Assembly (NCBI GenBank): GCA_047608145.1
Contig: JASGDC010000021.1
Coordinates: 1-64,000 of the forward strand
Source: JASGDC01 sp047608145
GTDB taxonomy: Bacteria; Actinomycetota; Actinomycetes; Actinomycetales; Micrococcaceae
Length of the DNA: 64,000 nucleotides
Reading direction: 5' to 3'
The first letter of the stretch is position 1. Every line of letters begins with the position of its first letter. The notes below the pieces were generated by a model, which had not been told where the DNA came from, searched no databases, and worked only from the letters and a program-made list of their open reading frames with translations. The translations under genes and the position numbers were made by a program. Shown piece after piece: positions 34,401 through 43,836 of this stretch.

Positions 34401-35045
34401 ATGAGCAAAATTTACGATTTGAGTGATAAAGAGCAGCGTACTGCTGGTCTTGTTGCTGCTAAAGCGGCTATTAACGCTGATGAATTAGCAGTTATTCCGA
34501 CCGATACAGTATATGGAGTAGCCGCTGATGCTTTTTCACATATTGGAGTGAAGATTTTGTTAGCCGCAAAAGCTCGAGGTGCAAACTTTCCACCTCCAGT
34601 ATTAATCTCAAGTAAAGATTCTGTCTCAACATTGGCACGTGATGTTTCTGAAGATGCCCAAAAGCTGATGGATAAATTTTGGCCAGGCGGATTAACTTTA
34701 ATCTTTCATGCGCAATCAACTTTAGATTGGGATTTAGGGGAAAATAAGGGCACTGTAGCTTTACGAGTGCCTGATCAAAAAGATACTTTGGAACTTATCA
34801 CTTTATCTGGACCTTTGGCAGTTTCATCTGCAAATCGACATGGCGAAAAAGCTGCTACAACTATTGAAGAAGCACACAAACAGCTTGGTGAAGCAGTACA
34901 AGTTTACCTTGATGCTGGGGATTTAGGTGCTGAAAGTGAAAGCTCTACCATCGTCGATGCGACTCAGAGTCCAATGAAAATTGTCCGCCAAGGAAGTATC
35001 TCAGCAGAAGAGTTACAAGAGGCAGTTACTGACATTAAAGTATGA
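34401..35045 (+). CDS. L-threonylcarbamoyladenylate synthase
   Basis: Makes threonylcarbamoyl-AMP from threonine, bicarbonate and ATP for the t6A37 modification of tRNAs reading ANN codons. The 214-residue YrdC/Sua5 domain has VIPTDTVYGVAADAF, KARGANFPPPVLI, FWPGGLTLIF, VALRVPD and SSANRHGE. It lacks the extra C-terminal Sua5 domain. ATG 34401 is chosen; GTG 34395 is an in-frame alternative. Its end overlaps the ATG of the next gene as ATGA. It starts the block that leads into the atp operon. Confidence 0.9.
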   Translation: MSKIYDLSDKEQRTAGLVAAKAAINADELAVIPTDTVYGVAADAFSHIGVKILLAAKARGANFPPPVLISSKDSVSTLARDVSEDAQKLMDKFWPGGLTLIFHAQSTLDWDLGENKGTVALRVPDQKDTLELITLSGPLAVSSANRHGEKAATTIEEAHKQLGEAVQVYLDAGDLGAESESSTIVDATQSPMKIVRQGSISAEELQEAVTDIKV

Positions 35046-36148
35046 GAGTTTACGTTTTAATAATGTTAATTGCGATAGCAATTACTTATATTTGCACGCC
35101 TATAGCAAGACTTTTTGCTCGTCATTTTGACATTTATCGTCCAATACGTGAGCGTGATGTGCATAGCATGCCAATTCCAAGATTAGGTGGCGTGGCGATG
35201 TATGTTGGACTCTGTTTTGCAGTTGTGTTGTCTGGACAAATGCCGTTTCTAACCGATATTTTGGCAGTTAACTCCCAAGTTTGGGGAGTAGTGCAAGCTG
35301 CAACTATCTTAGTGATTCTTGGTATTGCAGATGATGTTTTAGATTTAGACTGGACTTTAAAACTTGGTGGCCAGATTTTAGCTGCTGCAATTATGACTAT
35401 TCAAGGCACCCAGTTAACTTCATTGCCGATTGGTGGCATTGTGCTTGGCTCGTCTACCATGGCATTAGTATTGACGATTCTCGTAGTAGCGACCTGTATT
35501 AACATTATGAATTTCGTTGACGGACTTGATGGGTTAGCAGCAGGTATTTGCGCTATTGGTGGTGTTGCTTTCTTTATATACTCTTATCTTTTCTCTAGAC
35601 ACGCTACTCCAGATGATTATTCAAATACAGCGACATTACTTATTGCTATCACCATTGGTATTTGTTTAGGTTTCTTGCCGCATAATTTTTACAAATCAAA
35701 GATTTTTATGGGAGATACTGGGGCGATGCTGCTTGGATTATTGATGGCAGCTTCAGCGATTACTTTAACAGGGCAAGTAGATCCGACAGTTATTTCTCAA
35801 ACTGAATCATTGCCTATTTTCATGCCGTTACTATTGCCAGTTGCAATTATTGCGGTACCGTTATTCGATATGATTTCTGCGATTATTCGTAGGACTAGAG
35901 CTGGAAAGTCACCGACTTCGCCAGATAAAATGCACTTACATCATAAAATGCTTAATATTGGACACTCTCATGTAGGTGCTGTATTAATTCTTTACACTTG
36001 GACTGCGGTAATTGCTTTTGGGATAGTTGCATTTGCTTTTTTGCCATTTTGGCTAGTGCTCATCATAGATATAGTGGCAGTTATCGGAGTATTACACTTA
36101 ACCAGAAATCCAAAACCAATTGATAAGGTAGCTGAAAGTGTGGAATAA
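35042..36148 (+). CDS. WecA/MraY-family polyprenyl-phosphate sugar-1-phosphate transferase
   Basis: An inner-membrane enzyme that starts cell-envelope glycan synthesis by loading a sugar-1-phosphate (GlcNAc-1-P in WecA) onto polyprenyl phosphate. The 368-residue chain has about 11 helices. Catalytic loops are visible: GIADDVLDLDW (DDxxD type), NFVDGLDGLAAG (NxxDGxDGL), KIFMGDTGAMLLG, and the last loop PDKMHLHHKMLN with the His-rich HLHH motif. In Corynebacteriales this gene also precedes the atp operon. It overlaps both neighbours. Confidence 0.9.
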   Translation: MRVYVLIMLIAIAITYICTPIARLFARHFDIYRPIRERDVHSMPIPRLGGVAMYVGLCFAVVLSGQMPFLTDILAVNSQVWGVVQAATILVILGIADDVLDLDWTLKLGGQILAAAIMTIQGTQLTSLPIGGIVLGSSTMALVLTILVVATCINIMNFVDGLDGLAAGICAIGGVAFFIYSYLFSRHATPDDYSNTATLLIAITIGICLGFLPHNFYKSKIFMGDTGAMLLGLLMAASAITLTGQVDPTVISQTESLPIFMPLLLPVAIIAVPLFDMISAIIRRTRAGKSPTSPDKMHLHHKMLNIGHSHVGAVLILYTWTAVIAFGIVAFAFLPFWLVLIIDIVAVIGVLHLTRNPKPIDKVAESVE

Positions 36149-36539
36149 AATATTATTTGCTACTGCAAAAATCACTTTACCAGTATGGTTAATTTGCATG
36201 CTGGTATTTTGGTATCTTGATGGAAAAGCTGGTTTTGTTAGTGCTGCATTTGGTGGGGCAGTAGTATTAATTTTTAGTGCTTTAACATTATTAGTAGGGC
36301 AGCTTTTTTGGAGTAAATGGCCGTCAAAATTACTTTTAGGGTTTGTGATATCTTATTTAGCAAAAATCATTATTTTCCCACTTGCCCTTACTCTTATCGG
36401 TCGTCCAGATTGGTTAGTGACAAAGGCCTTCTTTTTCACTGCATTGATTAGCATTGTAGTTTGGTCTGTAGCTGAATCTTTAGCCTTTATGAATCGACGT
36501 CGCCCATATTTTGATAGGGAGCCTCATGAAAAACCGTGA
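36138..36539 (+). CDS. AtpI-like membrane protein, 133 aa
   Basis: A small membrane protein with four hydrophobic helices, placed directly before the ATP synthase genes. Size and topology fit the AtpI/Mg2+-transport-like subunit I, which helps c-ring assembly in some bacteria. The sequence is not strongly diagnostic, and other small membrane proteins sit here in some species. It starts at GTG 36138, within the wecA-like gene. It overlaps the next gene by 14 bases. Confidence 0.6.
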   Translation: MWNKILFATAKITLPVWLICMLVFWYLDGKAGFVSAAFGGAVVLIFSALTLLVGQLFWSKWPSKLLLGFVISYLAKIIIFPLALTLIGRPDWLVTKAFFFTALISIVVWSVAESLAFMNRRRPYFDREPHEKP

Positions 36540-36738
36540 TCTTGAAAAAAAGACTGATTATGGAATTCGGGCTTTTGCATATTTAATTGTCGGTGCTGGC
36601 TTTTGGGGATTAGCTGGTTATTTAATAGGTAGTACCGTCGATATGCCTTGGTTAGGGATTGTTGGCGGAATTCTTGGGCTAGTACTTGGAATTTATCTGG
36701 TAGTAAAAATGGGTAATGATCAAGATAAAATATTTTAA
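36526..36738 (+). CDS. AtpZ-like small membrane protein, 70 aa
   Basis: Two hydrophobic hairpin helices (GIRAFAYLIVGAGFWGLAGY and GIVGGILGLVLGIYLVVKM) are separated by STVDMPWL, as in AtpZ/AtpI small proteins. Such proteins are encoded ahead of atpB and may aid cation supply or c-ring assembly. ATG 36526 lies 7 bases after AGGGAG. An in-frame TTG 36511 is unlikely. The 153 bases after it probably hold the atpB promoter. Confidence 0.65.
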   Translation: MKNRDLEKKTDYGIRAFAYLIVGAGFWGLAGYLIGSTVDMPWLGIVGGILGLVLGIYLVVKMGNDQDKIF

Positions 36739-36891
36739 TTTTGCATCAAATTGTATAGTTTTACATCCTTTGTACTCCAATAGGGATAAGGCATAACATG
36801 CTTAAAATAATATTCGTAACTAGACCTTTTATAAGGTAGTATTAATAAAGGAAAAAGTTAATAGTTCATCAATTTCGACCCGGAGGAATTA

Positions 36892-37662
36892 GTGCAATAT
36901 ACGCCACCGAGCCTGGATGATATGCACCTTCGTGCCCTAATACCTTGGGGAGCGCAAGAAGGTTTCAGTAAGCAAATGCTTTTGATGATTTGTTCTACAA
37001 TCATCATTGCTGTTTTTTTCGTGATGGCGAGTAAAAAAGAAGAAGTAGTACCTAGCAAGTTGCAATATACAGGTGAAATGGGCTATAACTTCGTTAGAAA
37101 TGATATTGCTCGCGACATTATTGGTTCAAAAGACTTTAAGCGTTATGTTCCACTACTATTTACTTTCTTTTGGTTTATCTTAGTTAACAATGTTTATGGA
37201 ATGATTCCATTATTGCAATTACCGACTTTTTCTCATGTAGGTAGTGCATACGTACTAGCTGCTGTTGCCTACGTAGTTTGGGTTGGTGCTGGCATAAAAA
37301 GACATGGTTTCATTGGATTCTTTAAACATATGTGTGTTCCTGGCGGGGTCAAAGGGCCAATTTTGGGCCTGGTAGTACCGATTGAATTTTTCTCTAATAT
37401 TCTAGTACGCCCAGTTACTCACGCATTACGTCTTTTTGCCACAATGTTTGCTGGCCACTTGGTTGTTATGGTATTTGCCAGTGGTGCAGAGTTTTTAATT
37501 ATGCAATATGGTGGCATTGTCGGTTTTGGCGGCGGTATTATCTCAATCATTCTTGGTATTGCAATGTATTTCTTAGAAGCACTTATCATGGTGTTACAGG
37601 CTTATGTATTCACTCTTTTGATGGCTTCTTATCTTCAAGGTGCATTAGCAGACGAACATTAA
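36892..37662 (+). CDS. atpB: ATP synthase F0 subunit a
   Basis: Membrane stator subunit that forms the proton half-channels. The 256-residue chain has five to six helices. The essential Arg is in VRPVTHALRLFATMFAGH near residue 180. It starts at GTG behind GGAGG, after a 153-base leader that includes a short CCTT-TTA-TAAGG hairpin. It is the first of eight consecutive F-type ATP synthase genes in standard order. Confidence 0.93.
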   Translation: MQYTPPSLDDMHLRALIPWGAQEGFSKQMLLMICSTIIIAVFFVMASKKEEVVPSKLQYTGEMGYNFVRNDIARDIIGSKDFKRYVPLLFTFFWFILVNNVYGMIPLLQLPTFSHVGSAYVLAAVAYVVWVGAGIKRHGFIGFFKHMCVPGGVKGPILGLVVPIEFFSNILVRPVTHALRLFATMFAGHLVVMVFASGAEFLIMQYGGIVGFGGGIISIILGIAMYFLEALIMVLQAYVFTLLMASYLQGALADEH

Positions 37663-37715
37663 TTTTTACGTAACTTAACAAAACGAGCCCAAAAGGCCCA
37701 TAGAGAGGAAAAACA

Positions 37716-37922
37716 ATGACAGGTTCATTGAACGTTATCGGATACGGTGCTGCTGCTATTGGCGGCGGTATTGGTGTAGGACTGGTATTCGCAGCTTATG
37801 TTAGCGGTGTAGCACGCCAGCCAGAAGCACAGCGTATTCTACAGCCAATTGCTTTCATCGGTGCTGCTCTTGCAGAATCACTTGCAATTCTTGGTCTAGT
37901 ACTTGCTTTCGTAATCAGTTAA
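37716..37922 (+). CDS. atpE: ATP synthase F0 subunit c
   Basis: The ring-forming proteolipid, 68 residues in two helices joined by the polar loop RQPEAQ. The ion-carrying carboxylate is the Glu in GAALAESLAIL near residue 54. The Gln that marks Na+-type c rings in helix 1 is absent, so H+ use is expected. It has a good AGAGG ribosome site 7 bases before the start and lies 53 bases after atpB, as expected for a subunit made in excess. Confidence 0.94.
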   Translation: MTGSLNVIGYGAAAIGGGIGVGLVFAAYVSGVARQPEAQRILQPIAFIGAALAESLAILGLVLAFVIS

Positions 37923-37940
37923 AGGACAAACATTTAAGTC

Positions 37941-38516
37941 ATGTTGGATAGTATTTATACAACCGCTTCTTCAACGTTTGGAGCTACGACTTCTAATCCA
38001 CTGATACCAGATCCATGGGAAATCCTGATTACTACAATCAGTTTCTTTCTTCTGTTATATATTGTGGTAAAAAAGGTGTCGCCATCGTTCGAGAAAACCT
38101 TCCAAAAGCGTATTGACGCTATTAAAGGTGGGTTATCTCGTGCTGAGCGTGCACAACGTGAAGCCGATGCTGCAAAGCGTAAATACAATCAGCAGTTAGC
38201 TGGAGTTCGGGAAGAAGCAAATCGTATCCGTGAACAAGCTCGTGCTGATGGAGTCCGCATCATCGAAGAGATGAAAACTCAGGCTCAGGCAGAGTCTGAC
38301 AGGATCGTAGCATTAGGTCACAAACAGCTTGAGTCGGAGCGTAATAATGCCGAGCTTTCATTGCAAAATGACGTTGGTGGTTTAGCTACTTCTTTGGCCG
38401 AAAAAATTGTCGGTGAATCACTTGAGGATGATGATCGTTCTAACCGAGTGATTGAGCGTTTCCTAGATAATTTGGAAAAACCAGGTCAGCAAGACAAGGT
38501 TAGGGTAGGAGACTAA
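37941..38516 (+). CDS. atpF: ATP synthase F0 subunit b
   Basis: Peripheral stalk subunit of 191 residues. One membrane helix (ITTISFFLLLYIVVKKVSP) lies near residues 30-48. A long Glu/Arg/Ala-rich coiled coil from about 50 to 165 joins F0 to F1. The stop overlaps the atpH ATG as TAATG. Confidence 0.93.
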   Translation: MLDSIYTTASSTFGATTSNPLIPDPWEILITTISFFLLLYIVVKKVSPSFEKTFQKRIDAIKGGLSRAERAQREADAAKRKYNQQLAGVREEANRIREQARADGVRIIEEMKTQAQAESDRIVALGHKQLESERNNAELSLQNDVGGLATSLAEKIVGESLEDDDRSNRVIERFLDNLEKPGQQDKVRVGD

Positions 38517-39316
38517 TGAGCGAAAGTTCAGATTCTTATGCACTATTACAGGAGATACTTGCTCCTGAATTAGGTAACTTAGACATTACAGTCGTAGAAG
38601 AGTTAAATGCAGCTATTCGAGCTTTGTATGAATCTACTGAAGCTCAGCATGCCTTTGCTGAGTTCAACTTCAGAGTAGATCAGCGTCAGGAATTCGTTAG
38701 TCGTTTATTTGCAAAAAAAGTAAGTATCCCTACGATGGCTATCTTGCTTGAGCATGCTACTCAACGTTGGACTAGTGGTAGAGATTTACTAGATTCATTG
38801 CAAACTTTCGCTCAGCTGACTGCAATTTTCATTGCAGAGCGTGAAGGCACATTCTACAATTTAGAATCTGAACTTATCGAATCTGACAATATTCTGGATG
38901 CCAATCCAGAAATTGAGCAGGTATTAGATAACGTATTTGCGCCAGTTGAAGCAAAAGAAAAGTTCGCAAACGTATTATTTAAAAATTATTCGCCGCTACC
39001 TTCAGAATTGCTAAAGCAAATCTTTATTTGCCCTCGAGGTTACCGAGTGCGTCAGGCAATTACTCGGTTAATTTGGCTAATAACTATGCGTAAAGAGCAA
39101 TACGTAGCAAATGTAGATAGCGCAATTGAGTTAAGTGAAGATCAGACAGACCGTCTGTATCAGCAACTAAAGAAGATTTATAACCACCCAATTGTCCTTA
39201 ACGTACGAGTTAAACCTGAAGTAATTGGTGGAATGCGAGTTCAGGTAGGGGACGAAATTATTGACGGTACGGTAGCTTCTCGAATTGAGAACATGAACCG
39301 CAATTTGAAATCGTAA
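38516..39316 (+). CDS. atpH: ATP synthase F1 subunit delta
   Basis: Links the b stalk to the top of the alpha/beta ring. At 266 residues it is much longer than the usual 175-180, as in Mycobacteriales and other Actinobacteria. The C-terminal part RVKPEVIGGMRVQVGDEIIDG is the classical OSCP signature. It is coupled to atpF (TAATG). There is a 60-base gap before atpA. Confidence 0.92.
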   Translation: MSESSDSYALLQEILAPELGNLDITVVEELNAAIRALYESTEAQHAFAEFNFRVDQRQEFVSRLFAKKVSIPTMAILLEHATQRWTSGRDLLDSLQTFAQLTAIFIAEREGTFYNLESELIESDNILDANPEIEQVLDNVFAPVEAKEKFANVLFKNYSPLPSELLKQIFICPRGYRVRQAITRLIWLITMRKEQYVANVDSAIELSEDQTDRLYQQLKKIYNHPIVLNVRVKPEVIGGMRVQVGDEIIDGTVASRIENMNRNLKS

Positions 39317-39376
39317 ACTTAAAAGAATTAATTAATCACTAGCAATAGTGGTTTGGAAATAGAGAGCAGGGATGAG

Positions 39377-40996
39377 ATGGCGGATTTGACCATCAACACA
39401 GATGAGGTCAGAGAAGCGTTAAAAGACTTCGTTTCTTCTTATGAGCCTGGCACAGATACACGTGCCGAAGTTGGTCGGGTAGTAACAGCTGGTGATGGTA
39501 TCGCTCGCGTTGAAGGTTTACCTTCAGTTATGGCAAATGAACTATTAAAGTTCGAAGACGGTACTCTCGGGCTTGCACAGAACCTTGACGTGCGTGAAAT
39601 TGGTGTGATTATTCTGGGTGACTATACTCAGATTGAAGAAGGCCAAGAAGTTAAGCGTACTGGTGAGATTTTGTCAGTCCCTGTGGGCGATAACTTCATG
39701 GGTCGTGTAGTTGATCCACTAGGTGTACCAATTGATGGACAAGGCAGTATCAAAGCTGAAGGTTACCGTGCTCTTGAGCTTCAGGCCCCAGGTGTGACTC
39801 AGCGTAAGTCAGTGCATGAACCACTAGAAACTGGTCTTAAAGCAATTGATGCGATGATTCCAATTGGGCGTGGCCAGCGTCAGTTAATTATTGGTGACCG
39901 TAAAACTGGTAAGACAGCTATCGCTGTGGATGCTATCTTAAACCAGCGTGATAATTGGGCTTCTGGCGATCCAGAAAAGCAAGTTCGTTGTATTTATGTA
40001 GCAATTGGACAAAAAGCTTCTACTATTGCTTCAGTTCGCCACACTCTAGAGCAAGAAGGTGCGATGGAATACACTACTATCGTGGCTTCTCCAGCTTCTG
40101 ACTCTGCAGGTTTCAAATATCTTGCTCCTTATGCAGGTTCTGCTATTGGACAGCATTGGATGTATGAAGGTAAGCATGTTTTGATTATCTTTGATGATTT
40201 ATCAAAGCAAGCTGAGGCATATCGTGCAGTATCACTCTTGCTACGCCGTCCTCCAGGACGTGAAGCATATCCAGGTGATGTATTCTACTTACACTCTCGT
40301 TTGCTAGAGCGTTGTGCGAAACTTAGTGAAGATATGGGTTCTGGATCAATGACAGGTCTGCCACTTATTGAAACTAAGGCAAATGACGTATCTGCTTATA
40401 TTCCAACTAACGTAATTTCGATTACTGATGGCCAGATTTTCTTGCAGTCTGACTTGTTTAACGCAAACCAACGCCCAGCAGTTGACGTAGGTGTATCGGT
40501 ATCTCGTGTGGGTGGTGCGGCACAGACTAAAGCTTTGAAAGATGTATCAGGTACATTAAAGATTAGCTTGGCACAGTACCGTGATATGGAAGCTTTCGCA
40601 ATGTTTGCTTCTGACCTTGATGATGCTAGCCGTCAGCAGCTTACTCGTGGTGAGCGTTTGATGGAGTTATTGAAGCAACCACAGTACACACCTTACCCAA
40701 TGGCACATCAAGTGGTGTCAGTATGGGCAGGTACTAATGGTTATCTTGATGACGTGCAAACTGAACATGTGCGTCACTTTGAACAGGGTTTTATTCACCA
40801 TCTAAAGAATAATACTGGGTTACTAACTACAATTACTGACACTGGTAAGTTGGAAGACGATACTAAGTCTGCTCTTGAGCGTGAAATTGTCGCTTTCAAA
40901 AAGACTTTTGATCCAAAAGAAATGGTTCAAATTCTTAAGAAAGCTGAAGCAGGCCCACAAGATGACGAAAATCTTGGCGATGATACTGAGGACTAA
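39377..40996 (+). CDS. atpA: ATP synthase F1 subunit alpha
   Basis: Non-catalytic nucleotide-binding subunit, 539 residues. Walker A is GDRKTGKT, and Walker B is in VLIIFDDLSKQAEAYR. PAVDVGVSVSRVGGAAQ is the family signature. ATG 39377 is chosen, preceded by AGCAGGGATG. TTG 39353 would add eight residues. The C terminus is acidic. Confidence 0.95.
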   Translation: MADLTINTDEVREALKDFVSSYEPGTDTRAEVGRVVTAGDGIARVEGLPSVMANELLKFEDGTLGLAQNLDVREIGVIILGDYTQIEEGQEVKRTGEILSVPVGDNFMGRVVDPLGVPIDGQGSIKAEGYRALELQAPGVTQRKSVHEPLETGLKAIDAMIPIGRGQRQLIIGDRKTGKTAIAVDAILNQRDNWASGDPEKQVRCIYVAIGQKASTIASVRHTLEQEGAMEYTTIVASPASDSAGFKYLAPYAGSAIGQHWMYEGKHVLIIFDDLSKQAEAYRAVSLLLRRPPGREAYPGDVFYLHSRLLERCAKLSEDMGSGSMTGLPLIETKANDVSAYIPTNVISITDGQIFLQSDLFNANQRPAVDVGVSVSRVGGAAQTKALKDVSGTLKISLAQYRDMEAFAMFASDLDDASRQQLTRGERLMELLKQPQYTPYPMAHQVVSVWAGTNGYLDDVQTEHVRHFEQGFIHHLKNNTGLLTTITDTGKLEDDTKSALEREIVAFKKTFDPKEMVQILKKAEAGPQDDENLGDDTED

Positions 40997-41012
40997 GGTT
41001 AGGAAGTAGTTA

Positions 41013-41921
41013 ATGGGTGCTAAATTAAGAGTTTATCGCGATAAAATTGCGGCTACTCAATCTATGAGTAAGATGTTTAACGCGATGGAATTGATTGCGA
41101 CTTCACGTATCCCAAATGCACGTCGTAGAGTAGAAAACGTATTTCCTTTTGCCAACGCAATCACTAAAGCAATTTCTGCAGTTTCAAGACACGCTGGACA
41201 TATTAATCACCCCTTAACTACTATGCCGAAAGAGCAACGTCGAGTTGCAATGTTAGTCATGACTTCTGATCGAGGCATGGCAGGTGCTTTCTCATCCAAT
41301 GTGCTTAAGAAAGCTGATGAACAATTTGCCTCATTTAAAGAACGTGGTATTCAGGTTGACTTATATGTTTATGGCCGAAAAGCTGAAAATTATTACACAT
41401 TCCGCGATATTAAGTATAAAAAATCATGGACTGGAAATACTGACCGACCAACTCATCAGCAGGCAAAGATTATCTCACGTAAGTTGTTAGAAGATTTCAA
41501 AACACCAACTGAGCATGGCGGTGTAGATGGCATCTACATTGTGCGTACTAACTTTGTTAGTATGATTGAGCAAAATCCTGAAGTGTACAGTTTATTGCCA
41601 GCACCAAAGAAACTTCTAGCTGACGATGGTGCTGATATTGAAGAAAAACATGATATTCCAGCAGAATATGAATTTGAACCATCAGCGACTGCAGTTCTTG
41701 ATGCCTTATTACCTCGTTACTTAGAAGCTCGTGTTTTAAACTCAGTATTGCAATCTGCAGTATCAGAGTTGGCTGCACGTCAAAAGGCAATGAAAGCAGC
41801 CACCGATAATGCAAATGAATTGATTAAGAAGTACACACGTTTAGCAAACACTGCCCGTCAGGCTGAAATTACTCAGGAGCTTACTGAGATCATAGCTGGT
41901 TCTGACGCCTTAGGAAGTTAG
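41013..41921 (+). CDS. atpG: ATP synthase F1 subunit gamma
   Basis: Central rotor shaft, 302 residues. The N-terminal helix MGAKLRVYRDKIAATQSMSK and the C-terminal helix ending ARQAEITQELTEIIAGSDAL are the coiled-coil ends that turn inside the alpha/beta ring. DRGMAGAFSSNVLK marks the Rossmann-like middle. It lies 16 bases after atpA and 5 before atpD. Confidence 0.94.
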   Translation: MGAKLRVYRDKIAATQSMSKMFNAMELIATSRIPNARRRVENVFPFANAITKAISAVSRHAGHINHPLTTMPKEQRRVAMLVMTSDRGMAGAFSSNVLKKADEQFASFKERGIQVDLYVYGRKAENYYTFRDIKYKKSWTGNTDRPTHQQAKIISRKLLEDFKTPTEHGGVDGIYIVRTNFVSMIEQNPEVYSLLPAPKKLLADDGADIEEKHDIPAEYEFEPSATAVLDALLPRYLEARVLNSVLQSAVSELAARQKAMKAATDNANELIKKYTRLANTARQAEITQELTEIIAGSDALGS

Positions 41922-41926
41922 AGATT

Positions 41927-43519
41927 ATGGCAAACCTTTTTAAGAAATTTACAAACTCAGACGAAGAAGAGACTAAAACTAATATGAAGAATGAAAAAGC
42001 AAAGAAGTCTAAACTTACGGCTCCTGTTGAAAAAACTGAGGTAGTTGAAGAAAAAACTACTGCAGATATTCCAAAAGAAGAGGAGACTTTAGTTGGTGCA
42101 ACTGGCCGTATTGCTCGAGTTATTGGGCCAGTAGTTGACGTTGAGTTCCCTTCAGGTGCGATTCCTGAGATTTATTACGCATTGACTACTGAAGTGACTT
42201 TAGACGGTGAGACGCGTACTCTAACTTTCGAGACAGCACAACACTTAGGTGATAACCTAATTCGTGCTATTTCTTTGCAAACTACTGATGGTTTAGTGCG
42301 TGGTACCGAAGTACATAATACTGGTGCTCCAATCAGCGTACCTGTAGGTGATGTGGTTAAGGGGCACCTATTTAACGTATTAGGTGAACCGTTAGATGTT
42401 AAAGCTTCAGAGCTTGATATTAAAGAACGTTGGCCAATTCACCGTAAAGCCCCTTCTTTCGATCATCTTGAAGGTTCGACTGAAATGCTTGAAACTGGTA
42501 TTAAGGTTATTGACTTATTAACACCGTATATCCAAGGTGGTAAGATTGGTCTCTTCGGTGGTGCTGGTGTAGGTAAAACCGTATTGATTCAAGAGATGAT
42601 TACTCGTGTAGCACGTAACTTCGGTGGTACTTCAGTATTCGCTGGTGTAGGTGAGCGTACTCGTGAAGGTAATGACCTTTGGGTTGAAATGGACGAAGCA
42701 AATGTGCTAAAAGATACTGCATTAGTATTTGGTCAGATGGATGAGCCACCTGGAACTCGTCTCCGTGTAGCGCTTAGTGCTTTGACAATGGCAGAGTACT
42801 TCCGTGATGTACAAAATCAGGACGTACTTTTGTTCATTGATAACATTTTCCGTTTCACACAGGCAGGTGCAGAGGTTTCTACTTTGCTAGGCCGTATGCC
42901 TTCTGCAGTAGGTTACCAGCCAAACTTGGCAGATGAAATGGGTCAGCTTCAAGAGCGTATTACTTCGACTCGTGGTCACTCTATTACATCTATGCAGGCG
43001 ATTTACGTACCTGCCGATGACTATACTGACCCTGCTCCTGCTACTACTTTCGCACACTTGGATGCGACTACTGAGCTTACTCGTGATTTGGCTTCTCGTG
43101 GTTTATTCCCAGCGGTAGACCCACTTACTTCTACTTCTCGTATTTTGGATCCACAGTATATTGGTGATGATCACTACAATGTAGCCACTCGTGTTAAGCA
43201 GATTTTGCAGAAGAATAAAGAGCTTCAAGACATAATTGCAATTTTGGGTATTGATGAGCTTTCTGAAGAAGACAAGATTACTGTATCTCGTGCTCGTCGT
43301 ATTCAGCAGTTCTTGTCTCAGAATACTTATACTGCAAAACAGTTCACTGGTGTTGAAGGTTCTACAGTGTCACTTAAAGACACAATTGAAGGCTTCCGCA
43401 TGATTTGTGATGGTGAAGTTGATCATATTGCTGAACAAGCATTCTTCAACGTCGGTAGCATGGATGATGTATACGAAGCTTGGGATAATATCAAGAAGAG
43501 TCTTGGCAAGGGCAGATAA
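41927..43519 (+). CDS. atpD: ATP synthase F1 subunit beta with charged N-terminal extension
   Basis: Catalytic subunit. The core is standard: Walker A GGAGVGKT, GERTREGNDLW with the catalytic Glu, Walker B VLLFIDNIFRFTQAG and ALTMAEYFRD. The odd part is residues 1-57, a Lys/Glu/Thr-rich, probably disordered extension before GATGRIARVIGPVVDVEF, where most beta subunits begin. The total is 530 residues, about 50 above usual. ATG 41927 has a ribosome site in the end of atpG. An internal ATG at 41984 would leave about 38 residues of the extension. The stop overlaps atpC (TAATG). Confidence 0.95.
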   Translation: MANLFKKFTNSDEEETKTNMKNEKAKKSKLTAPVEKTEVVEEKTTADIPKEEETLVGATGRIARVIGPVVDVEFPSGAIPEIYYALTTEVTLDGETRTLTFETAQHLGDNLIRAISLQTTDGLVRGTEVHNTGAPISVPVGDVVKGHLFNVLGEPLDVKASELDIKERWPIHRKAPSFDHLEGSTEMLETGIKVIDLLTPYIQGGKIGLFGGAGVGKTVLIQEMITRVARNFGGTSVFAGVGERTREGNDLWVEMDEANVLKDTALVFGQMDEPPGTRLRVALSALTMAEYFRDVQNQDVLLFIDNIFRFTQAGAEVSTLLGRMPSAVGYQPNLADEMGQLQERITSTRGHSITSMQAIYVPADDYTDPAPATTFAHLDATTELTRDLASRGLFPAVDPLTSTSRILDPQYIGDDHYNVATRVKQILQKNKELQDIIAILGIDELSEEDKITVSRARRIQQFLSQNTYTAKQFTGVEGSTVSLKDTIEGFRMICDGEVDHIAEQAFFNVGSMDDVYEAWDNIKKSLGKGR

Positions 43520-43824
43520 TGGCTGAAGATACTAACAAAAAAACCCTCAAAGTCGATGTAGTTTCGGTAAGTCATCGAATTTGGCATGGTTTGGCGACTA
43601 TGGTTATTGCTCGTACTGTTGGCGGTGACGTTGGTATTATGCCTGGGCATGCTCCTATCCTTGGTTTAATGGAAGAAGGAAAGCTTGTCATTAAAACTCT
43701 TCATGAGGGCGAGATTGTCGCTGAAACTCGTGGCGGATTTTTATCCGTAGATGATGACAAAGTTGCCGTAATCGCTAACGATGTCCGCATTAGCTCAGAT
43801 CACGATATTGAAGATACCTACTAA
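43519..43824 (+). CDS. atpC: ATP synthase F1 subunit epsilon
   Basis: Rotor-tip subunit and possible brake on ATP hydrolysis. It has 101 residues and mostly only the N-terminal beta-sandwich domain (GGDVGIMPGHAPILGLMEEG). The C-terminal helical hairpin of longer epsilon subunits is nearly absent, as in some Actinobacteria. It is the last atp gene and is followed 12 bases later by the NRDE gene. Confidence 0.92.
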   Translation: MAEDTNKKTLKVDVVSVSHRIWHGLATMVIARTVGGDVGIMPGHAPILGLMEEGKLVIKTLHEGEIVAETRGGFLSVDDDKVAVIANDVRISSDHDIEDTY

Positions 43825-43836
43825 CAGTTGTTAACC

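Noticed and set aside
37716..37922. Na+-type ATP synthase c ring
   Set aside because: The Glu-Ser pair is present, but the helix-1 Gln needed for Na+ is absent.
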